This document shows positions 8,759 to 14,753 of a DNA stretch of 17,011 nt, piece after piece. A program made the translations under genes and the position numbers. Where the stretch lies: assembly GCA_021812785.1 (NCBI GenBank), contig JAKAMR010000063.1:1-17011 (forward strand). Reading direction: 5' to 3'. Positions within the stretch are counted from its first letter, which is position 1. Each line of letters opens with the position of its first letter. The notes under the pieces are model-generated. The model was not told where the DNA came from and did not search any database. It saw only the letters and a list, made by a program, of their open reading frames with translations. The stretch comes from Nitrospirota bacterium (lineage in GTDB: Bacteria > Nitrospirota > Thermodesulfovibrionia > Thermodesulfovibrionales > JdFR-88).

Positions 8759-9859
8759 ATGGCGGCTGCTAAGGATTTTTACAAGACGCTGGGAGTAGAC
8801 AGGAAGGCCACGGCCGACGATATAAAGGCGGCATACCGCAAGCTTGCCAGGAAATACCACCCGGACTTAAACCCCGGAGACAAGGTCTCGGAAGAGAAGT
8901 TCAAGGAGATAAACGAGGCCTACGCGGTCCTTGGCGACCCCAAGAAAAAGGAGCAGTACGACCGCGGGCCGGAGACATTTGAATGGCCGGGGGGGGCCGG
9001 CGAATGGGCGGGAGCGGGGCCGGGCTACGGGGCAGGCGCGCCTGGCGGCGGCTTTGAGTACGATTTCGGATTCGGAGACATCTTCTCGGAGCTTTTTGGA
9101 GGGGCGGCCAGACAGCATATGGCGCCTCAAAAGGGTGCGGACCTCTACACCGAGATGGAAGTGACATTCCAGGAGGCTTTTGCCGGCACGACAAGGCCGG
9201 TGTCATTGAGCAGGGAGTCTGTATGCACAGTGTGCGGCGGGGCCGGGGCCTCTCAGGTGACAAAATGTCCCAGGTGCAAGGGGACGGGAAAGCTGCAGAC
9301 GAAAAGGGGATTTTTCAGCACCGTGCAGACCTGCCCTGATTGCGGCGGCACAGGCCAGAAGGCCGTAAAGCTCTGCCCTTCCTGCAAGGGCTCGGGCAAA
9401 AAGGTAACCGCGGAGACCGTCTCCGTGAAGATACCGGCCGGGGTGGACAACGGCTCCATGCTGCGCCTGCGCGGACTGGGCAACGCAGGCGCGGGCGGCG
9501 GGCCGGCTGGCGACCTGAGGATAAAAATAAAGGTTCATCCCCATCCATTTTTCAGGCGCGAGGGGGAGAACGTTTATCTGGAGGTGCCTGTGACCGTCGG
9601 GGAAGCGGCCCTGGGCGCAAAGATAGAGGTGCCCACTCCGGACGGAAAGGCCATCATGAAGCTGCCAGCGGGCACAGGCGGCGGGCAGAGGTTCAAATTG
9701 AAAGGCAAGGGGTTTACTTCGCCAAAGGGCGGCAGGGGCAACCTGTATGTGGACATCAACATAGTTCTGCCCAAACATATAGGGGATCGCGCCAGGGCGG
9801 CGCTCTCCGAGCTTGAGTCGGCCTACGGAGAAAACCCGCGCAAGGACATTCTGCACTGA
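8759..9859 (+). CDS. dnaJ: Chaperone protein DnaJ (type I Hsp40)
   Basis: Co-chaperone that binds unfolded clients and stimulates the ATPase of DnaK through its J domain. The 366-residue product is slightly shorter than E. coli DnaJ but has every region. The J domain (about 5-70) has the HPD triad at residues 34-36. The Gly/Phe-rich linker (about 75-118) includes GGGFEYDFGFGDIFSELFGG. The zinc-binding region (about 154-212) has four complete CxxCxGxG motifs (CTVCGGAG, CPRCKGTG, CPDCGGTG, CPSCKGSG). The C-terminal substrate-binding domains contain HPFFRREGENVYLEVPVTV and GRGNLYVDINIVLPK. Four intact zinc motifs distinguish it from CbpA-type proteins. Neither dnaK nor grpE lies nearby. The stop overlaps the next start (TGATG), so hspR is probably translationally coupled. 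Confidence 0.95.
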   Translation: MAAAKDFYKTLGVDRKATADDIKAAYRKLARKYHPDLNPGDKVSEEKFKEINEAYAVLGDPKKKEQYDRGPETFEWPGGAGEWAGAGPGYGAGAPGGGFEYDFGFGDIFSELFGGAARQHMAPQKGADLYTEMEVTFQEAFAGTTRPVSLSRESVCTVCGGAGASQVTKCPRCKGTGKLQTKRGFFSTVQTCPDCGGTGQKAVKLCPSCKGSGKKVTAETVSVKIPAGVDNGSMLRLRGLGNAGAGGGPAGDLRIKIKVHPHPFFRREGENVYLEVPVTVGEAALGAKIEVPTPDGKAIMKLPAGTGGGQRFKLKGKGFTSPKGGRGNLYVDINIVLPKHIGDRARAALSELESAYGENPRKDILH

Positions 9860-10242
9860 TGAAAAAGGAAAAGGAGCAGCCCCTTTATATGATAAGCGTG
9901 GTGGCCCGGATGCTCCATGTGCATCCTCAGACCCTGCGCATGTATGAGAGGGAGGGCTTCGTCCGTCCGACCAGGACCAACAGGCAGAGGCTCTACTCGG
10001 AAAGCGATGTGGAGAGGATCGGCCTGATCCTGAGGCTTACCCGGGAGATGGGGGTGAACAAGGCGGGGGTGGAGATTATCCTGCGCATGAGGGAACGCAT
10101 CGAGGGGCTGCAAAATGAAATGGCACGTATGATGGAGCATCTTGAGCGCGAGTTCCGGGACGATTTTGAAACAAGGATCAGGCAGATGTTTTTTTCAGGT
10201 GAGAGCCCGAAAAAAGGCAATGGATCTGATGAAGAAGAGTGA
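9859..10242 (+). CDS. hspR: MerR-family heat-shock repressor, HspR-like
   Basis: Predicted DNA-binding repressor of chaperone genes. The 127-residue product has a MerR-type winged helix-turn-helix at the N-terminus (about 10-55: YMISVVARMLHVHPQTLRMY, EREGFVRPTRTNRQRLYSES). The HPQTLRxYExxG pattern is characteristic of HspR rather than metal- or drug-sensing MerR proteins, and no cysteine-based sensor site is present. A helical stretch (about 75-110) probably forms the dimer coiled coil, and the tail is acidic. Its ATG overlaps the dnaJ TGA. In actinobacteria and Helicobacter, HspR binds HAIR boxes upstream of chaperone operons, often with DnaK as co-repressor. The HAIR-like sequence at 8690-8724 supports the same circuit here. 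Confidence is high for the family, moderate for the exact function. Confidence 0.85.
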   Translation: MKKEKEQPLYMISVVARMLHVHPQTLRMYEREGFVRPTRTNRQRLYSESDVERIGLILRLTREMGVNKAGVEIILRMRERIEGLQNEMARMMEHLEREFRDDFETRIRQMFFSGESPKKGNGSDEEE

Positions 10243-10263
10243 AAAGCAGGAGGCAAAGGTATC

Positions 10264-12933
10264 ATGAGAATGGATAAACTGACTTACAAATCGCAGGAGG
10301 CCATGGCTGAAAGCCAGAGGATAGCGGAGGGAAAGGGCAACCAGGAGCTTCAGCCCGAGCACCTTCTGCTGGCCCTGCTTGCGGACGAGGAGGGGCTGGC
10401 GGTCCAGATACTGGGCCGGATTGGCATTGAGGCCAAAACGCTGGCAGCCGACGTCGAAAAAATCGTGGACAGGTTCCCCAAGGCCTCCGGTGCCACGCCG
10501 CTTGGGCAGTTCTATGCTTCTGCCAGGCTTAAGGACGTGCTGGAGAAGGCCCTGCGGCAGGCCGCGCATCTCACCGACGAGTTCGTGAGCGTGGAGCACC
10601 TGCTTTACGCCATAGCGGAGGAAGGCGGACCAGGGGCACAATTGCTTTCGGCAAGGGGCGCCACCCCGGACAGCATACTTGCCTCCATGCAGGAGATAAG
10701 GGGCACCCAAAAGGTAACAGACCAGAACCCTGAAGACAAGTACCAGGCACTGGCCCGCTACGGCAGGGACCTGACGGAGCTTGCCAGAAAGGGCAAACTG
10801 GACCCTGTGATAGGAAGGGACGAGGAGATACGCCGCCTGATACAGGTGCTTTCAAGGAGGACCAAGAACAACCCGGTGCTCATCGGAGACCCCGGAGTCG
10901 GCAAGACCGCCATTGTGGACGGGCTTGCCCAGCGCATAGTCCAGGGCGATGTGCCCGAGACCCTTAGGGACAAAAAGACGGTGGCACTGGACATGGGCGC
11001 GCTCATCGCGGGGGCAAAGTACAGGGGCGAGTTCGAGGAGCGGCTCAAGGCGGTGCTCAAGGAGATAGAGCAGGCAAGCGGCAAGGTAATCCTGTTCATA
11101 GACGAGATGCATACGCTGGTTGGGGCAGGCGCGGCAGAGGGCGCAATGGACGCCTCCAATATGCTGAAGCCCGCCCTTGCAAGGGGAGAGCTGCGGTGCA
11201 TCGGGGCCACCACGGTGAACGAATACCGGAAATACATAGAGAAGGACCCCGCCCTCGAAAGGAGATTCCAGCCCATACTGGTAAAGGAGCCAAGCCCGGA
11301 GGACACCATCTCCATCCTTCGGGGCCTCAAGGAACGGTACGAGGTGCACCACGGGGTAAAGATAAAGGACGACGCGCTTGTTGCCGCGGCTGTGCTGTCG
11401 GACAGGTATATAACCGACAGGTTCCTTCCCGACAAGGCCATTGACCTGATAGACGAGGCGGCTTCCAAGCTGCGCATGGAGATAGACAGCATGCCGGTGG
11501 AGCTGGATGAGGCGGAGCGAAAGATCAGACAGCTTGAGATAGAAAAGCAGGGCATGCTCAAGGACGGCTCCGAGGAATCCAGGAAGCGTCTTGAAGGCAT
11601 ACAGCGCGAGATAGCCGAGCTTACCGAAAAGAAGGACCGCCTGCGCTCGCAGTGGATGAGCGAAAAGGAGGTCATCTCCCGGATACGGGATATAAAGGAA
11701 GAGACGGAGGCAAAGCGCATAGAGGCCGAGAGGGCCGAGCGCGAGGGCAACCTCGGGCAGGCGGCGGAGCTGAAATACGGCACCCTGCTTGAGCTTGCCA
11801 AGCAGCTTGACTCGGAGACCAAAAAGCTTGCGCAGGTGCAGACCAAGCGCAAGATGCTCAAGGAAGTGGTGGACGAGGAGGACGTTGCGCAGGTCGTCTC
11901 CAAGTGGACGGGGGTGCCGGTCTCAAGGATGCTTGAGACGGAGGTGCAGAAGCTCCTTAAGATGGAAGAGCGCCTTCGCATGCGGGTGGTAGGGCAGGAC
12001 GAGGCCATCTCCGCCATATCGAATGCGGTGAGGAGGGCGAGAGCCGGCGTGCAGGACCCGAACCGCCCGATCGGATCGTTCATTTTCCTTGGCCCGACCG
12101 GCGTGGGAAAGACCGAGCTTGCCAAGGCGCTGGCCGAGTTTCTGTTCGACGATGAAGGCGCCATGGTGCGCATAGACATGTCCGAATACCAGGAAAGGCA
12201 CACTGTATCCCGGCTAATAGGAGCGCCTCCAGGCTATGTGGGATACGAGGAAGGAGGGCAGCTCACGGAGGCCGTCCGCCGGAAGCCGTATTCCGTTCTT
12301 CTCTTTGACGAGATAGAGAAGGCGCATCCGGAGGTCTTCAACATCATGCTTCAGATACTCGATGACGGGCGCCTCACGGACGGCCACGGTCGCGTCGTGG
12401 ACTTCAGGAACACGGTGATAATACTTACCTCCAACATAGGCAGCGTCCACATACAGGAGCTGCTTGAGGAGCGCAGGAAGAGGCCGCGCGTCTACTGGGG
12501 CCCTCCCGGAGAGAACGAGGAGGACCTCAAGAACAAGATACTGCAGGACCTGAAGGCAAGCTTCAAGCCCGAGTTCTTAAACAGGATAGATGAGATAATA
12601 ATCTTCAACCCGCTTACGGAGGAGCTGCTCAGGCAGATAGTGGACATCCAGGTAAACCTGATGAAGCGCTACCTGACCGCCAAGGGCCTGGACATCGTCC
12701 TTACCGAGCGGGCAAAAAAGAAGCTGGCCGAGATCGGGTTTGACCCGGTCTACGGGGCCAGACCGCTAAAGAGGGCCATACAGCGGGAGGTGATGAATCC
12801 CCTGGCGGCAAGACTCCTTGAAGGCGTGTTCAAGGAGGGCGACCTCGTGGAGGTGGATGCCAACAAGGCGGGAGCCTTGACGCTCCGCCCAAAAAAGACG
12901 GAGAAGGCCGAGGCGGTGGAGGCCGCGAGCTGA
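10264..12933 (+). CDS. clpB: ATP-dependent disaggregase ClpB (Hsp100)
   Basis: A hexameric AAA+ machine that threads proteins out of aggregates in cooperation with DnaK/DnaJ. The 889-residue product has the full layout. The N domain is about 1-150. NBD1 has Walker A GDPGVGKT (208-215) and Walker B ending D280-E281. The middle coiled-coil domain (about 412-535), which distinguishes ClpB from ClpA and ClpC and docks DnaK, is present. NBD2 has Walker A GPTGVGKT (610-617) and Walker B with D682-E683 ([14 protein letters not shown]). The C-terminal domain follows [17 protein letters not shown]. No IGF/IGL-type ClpP-binding loop was noticed. GGAGG lies 9 bases before the ATG. It is 21 bases after hspR, placing it under the same promoter, and a strong terminator hairpin follows. 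Confidence 0.98.
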   Translation: MRMDKLTYKSQEAMAESQRIAEGKGNQELQPEHLLLALLADEEGLAVQILGRIGIEAKTLAADVEKIVDRFPKASGATPLGQFYASARLKDVLEKALRQAAHLTDEFVSVEHLLYAIAEEGGPGAQLLSARGATPDSILASMQEIRGTQKVTDQNPEDKYQALARYGRDLTELARKGKLDPVIGRDEEIRRLIQVLSRRTKNNPVLIGDPGVGKTAIVDGLAQRIVQGDVPETLRDKKTVALDMGALIAGAKYRGEFEERLKAVLKEIEQASGKVILFIDEMHTLVGAGAAEGAMDASNMLKPALARGELRCIGATTVNEYRKYIEKDPALERRFQPILVKEPSPEDTISILRGLKERYEVHHGVKIKDDALVAAAVLSDRYITDRFLPDKAIDLIDEAASKLRMEIDSMPVELDEAERKIRQLEIEKQGMLKDGSEESRKRLEGIQREIAELTEKKDRLRSQWMSEKEVISRIRDIKEETEAKRIEAERAEREGNLGQAAELKYGTLLELAKQLDSETKKLAQVQTKRKMLKEVVDEEDVAQVVSKWTGVPVSRMLETEVQKLLKMEERLRMRVVGQDEAISAISNAVRRARAGVQDPNRPIGSFIFLGPTGVGKTELAKALAEFLFDDEGAMVRIDMSEYQERHTVSRLIGAPPGYVGYEEGGQLTEAVRRKPYSVLLFDEIEKAHPEVFNIMLQILDDGRLTDGHGRVVDFRNTVIILTSNIGSVHIQELLEERRKRPRVYWGPPGENEEDLKNKILQDLKASFKPEFLNRIDEIIIFNPLTEELLRQIVDIQVNLMKRYLTAKGLDIVLTERAKKKLAEIGFDPVYGARPLKRAIQREVMNPLAARLLEGVFKEGDLVEVDANKAGALTLRPKKTEKAEAVEAAS

Positions 12934-12956
12934 CAAAAAGCGGCGACTGAAACATG

Positions 12957-12979
12957 AAGGGGGGCTGCTGCCCCCCTTT
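12957..12979 (+). terminator. Terminator hairpin of the dnaJ-hspR-clpB operon
   Basis: AAGGGGGGC-TGCT-GCCCCCCTT forms a perfect 9-bp stem with a 4-base loop, 23 bases after the clpB stop. It is followed by only a short T run (TTT then CACGC). The very stable stem suggests termination. The A/T flanks would let it act in both directions. Confidence 0.7.
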
Positions 12980-13078
12980 CACGCATTAACGAGCCCTTTG
13001 CCTGCGGCACGCTTCCCCAAACAAAATATGTGATTTTCCGAGGGGGGGGCTGACCGATTCTGCTTTTTTCAGGCGGAA

Positions 13079-13110
13079 AGCGGGCGCAGCCCAAACAAAA
13101 ACCGCCCGCT
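13079..13110 (+). terminator. Inverted repeat between clpB and tRNA-Leu
   Basis: AGCGGGC (13079-13085) and GCCCGCT (13104-13110) form a 7-bp stem around an A-rich 18-base loop, followed by CTTTACC. It may be a second, weaker terminator or part of the tRNA-Leu upstream region. Nothing else in the rest of the 12934-13149 gap looks coding. Confidence 0.35.
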
Positions 13111-13111
13111 C

Positions 13112-13144
13112 TTTACCTGCACATCCGAAAGATGATAATATAAT
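13112..13144 (+). promoter_or_regulatory. Possible promoter of tRNA-Leu
   Basis: TTTACC (13112-13117) is followed after 16 bases by GATAAT (13134-13139). An overlapping perfect TATAAT (13139-13144) has no matching -35 box at standard spacing. Initiation from the first pair would fall near 13146, four bases before the tRNA. The location fits, but the -35 box is weak. Confidence 0.4.
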
Positions 13145-13149
13145 GCTCA

Positions 13150-13233
13150 GCCGAAGTGGCGGAACTGGCAGACGCGCTAGGTTCAGGGTCTAGTGGGGGA
13201 AACCTCGTGGGGGTTCAAATCCCCCCTTCGGCA
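13150..13233 (+). tRNA. tRNA-Leu (anticodon CAG)
   Basis: An 84-base class II tRNA. The acceptor is GCCGAAG/CTTCGGC. The D arm is GCG-CGC. The anticodon stem CTAGG/TCTAG carries loop TTCAGGG. A 15-base variable arm is present, and the T arm is GGGGG/CCCCC with TTCAAAT. The discriminator is A. CCA is not encoded: the gene runs straight into TTTTTATTT, which may also aid termination. The accessory-looking DNA begins directly downstream. Confidence 0.96.
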
Positions 13234-13407
13234 TTTTTATTTCCCTTTAAAATCAATAAGTTGGTTCCGCAAAACCGCCAAAAATACTGCCTCTGGACTG
13301 TCTCTGGGAATGGATTTTGCCATAGCAAATGAACGGGTTAATACAAGTTGATAAATTTTTAATTTTCCCTGTATGATTGAGGGACTTTTTTAGAGGGGTG
13401 ATATTAT
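13234..13407 (+). other. AT-rich non-coding stretch between tRNA-Leu and the insertion-sequence remnant
   Basis: No credible gene was found. The composition is visibly more AT-rich than the flanking housekeeping genes. The only signal is a promoter-like pair on the plus strand, TTGATA (13348-13353) and TATGAT (13372-13377) spaced by 18 bases, which points toward the insertion-sequence end and has no gene behind it. Together with the remnant at 13408-13680 this makes a gene-free gap of about 450 bases. Confidence 0.5.
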
Positions 13408-13680
13408 GGTAGTGTCAAGATTTTTTCGCACATTTCAGATTGGGTCTTCAATCCGGTCAGCCCTAAGCCGTTGCTAGTTCCATAGCTGTTTCCTGAAGCC
13501 GATCCATTTTTAAATACATCTTTGTTCCCCACCTGGTGCTGGCAATATGCCTCAAGCGGGCGGCTACCAGCATCAGGGCCGAGTTGCCATCGGGAAATGC
13601 GCCGACCCACATTGGTGCGCCTTCACAGTTTTAAGTTCATTCCTCTAAAAGTTGTGACTGCCTGCTCCGATGGCCATTGT
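13408..13680 (-). mobile_element. Remnant of an IS256-family insertion sequence, one end plus the 3' part of the transposase gene
   Basis: The left limit GGTAGTGTCAAGATTTTTTC (13408-13427) looks like an insertion-sequence terminal repeat and lies 55 bases beyond the stop of a decayed transposase frame. The minus strand of the rest reads as the last 50-60 codons of an IS256/mutator-type transposase, with frameshifts. The 5' part of the element and the other end are absent: the next gene's stop codon is at 13690. The right limit is approximate. Family assignment comes from motif recognition, and the end assignment is an inference. Confidence 0.6.
13463..13660 (-). pseudogene. IS256-family transposase, C-terminal fragment with frameshifts
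   Basis: Read with frame corrections, the minus strand gives LLE, then NELKTV, then RRTNVVGAFPDGNSALMLVA, then ARLRHIASTRWGTKMYLKM, ending MELATA before a TAG at 13463-13465. This matches the C-terminal pattern of IS256-type transposases: an NxELKRRTxVV stretch, FP, a small hydrophobic helix, W, then YLxM. Two extra bases break the frame, one in AAGGCGC near 13620 and one G in GTGGGTC at 13606-13608. A further shift lies near 13640. The DDE catalytic residues lie upstream and are missing, so it cannot be active. The 68-aa open frame over the same bases is a shadow of this fragment. Confidence 0.65.
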
Positions 13681-13689
13681 TCCGGCTCA

Positions 13690-14745
13690 TCATCGAAATA
13701 GTCTGGGAACGGTCCCCTTATTGGGATGATAGGCCACACCTTTCTCAAGGAGTATGCCGTTTAGCTCCTCCCCGCTTAAATAGCGCCGCTGCATTGGGCC
13801 TTGATTGGAATCTATCATTTCATACCACGTCTGTCCATCGTACTGAAATGTCTTGTCCAGCACAACTTCGTGCTCGCCTCCAGGCACTGACACATTAACC
13901 ATGACCGGCTGTCCTTCCTGAAGCGCCTGGGCAAAGCCGGAGGGCGGCAAAACCTTTGACTGGCCGAATATGTCGGCCAGCATGATGACCTCCCCTCCGT
14001 TCAGTCCTCCATTTTTTTCAATGGCGGCCCCCGGGTCGGAGCGTTCCGCGTCGGTACGCCAGTTTCCCTCGCTTATGAGCTTGTCCGCGCGGGCCGACAC
14101 CACTCCGTAGGGCAGGTTTGTGGCTGCCGCAAGGGCAAAGACTGCACAGTCTGATCCTGACTGCCGGCCTGCACCCGATAGAACGGGCCCTTTCCCTTTT
14201 GATGCGGCCCGGACAATTTCAGCCAGCTCAGGGCCGCGATCCTCGATGCCCATCCACGTAAGCCGTATATCCATTTCCGAGGTTTTGAAAGCATGGTCAA
14301 GGGGAAGATCATTCAACTCCTCGTTCAAGTGTTCACGCTTCTTCCGGCTCCACCCGAGCCGGGCGGCAAGTGCATCCATGCCCCTGATAACCTTGTAACC
14401 TTCCAATATCTCCTTAAGCCAACGCTTCCGTGCCAGGACATTTTTTTGCGCAAGTGTAACGGCCCGACTGGCTGTGGACACCGCCTGACTGGCCACCGGC
14501 ATGGCGGCGGCGTCCTGGTACTTGACCGCAAGCGCCTTTGCCGCCTCTGCGCTGCTTAGCGCCGCTTTTGCCTCTGCAAGTTCCTGTTTGCTTTTGGCAA
14601 AAGCGGCTTCAGCCGAGTTTTTCAGTTTTTCAATTCGGTCCGCATGGGCGTTAATGCCTGTCAAAAAAAACGTGGTACAGGCAAAAAGCGCGAAAACCGC
14701 AGCCGGAACCGGGCGGCAGATGGCCCCGAGCGGAGAGTTTTTCAT
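13690..14745 (-). CDS. Exported protein with coiled coil and C39/papain-like cysteine peptidase domain
   Basis: Predicted exported cysteine peptidase of 351 residues; no named gene is recognised. The start chosen is the ATG at 14743-14745 (MKNSPLGAICRPVP), with GAGG six bases upstream, because it opens a clear signal peptide with hydrophobic core AAVFALFACTTFFLTGI and cleavage after AHA (residue 35). Residues about 36-120 are Ala/Lys/Glu-rich and helical, probably a coiled coil. The catalytic-looking region has QSGSDC (Gln195, Cys200), GEHEVVL (His292) and YEMIDSN (Asp312). The Q-x3-DC spacing and His-to-Asp distance of 20 resemble the C39-like/papain fold. An ATG four codons earlier overlaps the upstream gene's stop, so the two genes are translationally linked. 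The substrate is unknown, and a transamidase or inactive homologue is possible. Confidence 0.7.
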   Translation of the reverse strand: MKNSPLGAICRPVPAAVFALFACTTFFLTGINAHADRIEKLKNSAEAAFAKSKQELAEAKAALSSAEAAKALAVKYQDAAAMPVASQAVSTASRAVTLAQKNVLARKRWLKEILEGYKVIRGMDALAARLGWSRKKREHLNEELNDLPLDHAFKTSEMDIRLTWMGIEDRGPELAEIVRAASKGKGPVLSGAGRQSGSDCAVFALAAATNLPYGVVSARADKLISEGNWRTDAERSDPGAAIEKNGGLNGGEVIMLADIFGQSKVLPPSGFAQALQEGQPVMVNVSVPGGEHEVVLDKTFQYDGQTWYEMIDSNQGPMQRRYLSGEELNGILLEKGVAYHPNKGTVPRLFR

Positions 14746-14753
14746 GCCTTGCC

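Noticed and set aside
10758..12203. 481-codon minus-strand frame inside clpB
   Set aside because: Ser/Leu/Arg-rich shadow of the clpB coding strand with no recognisable domain.
13041..13050. Run of eight G between clpB and tRNA-Leu as a phase-variation tract
   Set aside because: It lies outside any gene and is not between promoter boxes, so no switching role can be argued.
13150..13700. Integration (att) site at the 3' end of tRNA-Leu
   Set aside because: No second copy of the tRNA 3' end and no integrase are visible in the window, so the idea cannot be supported here.
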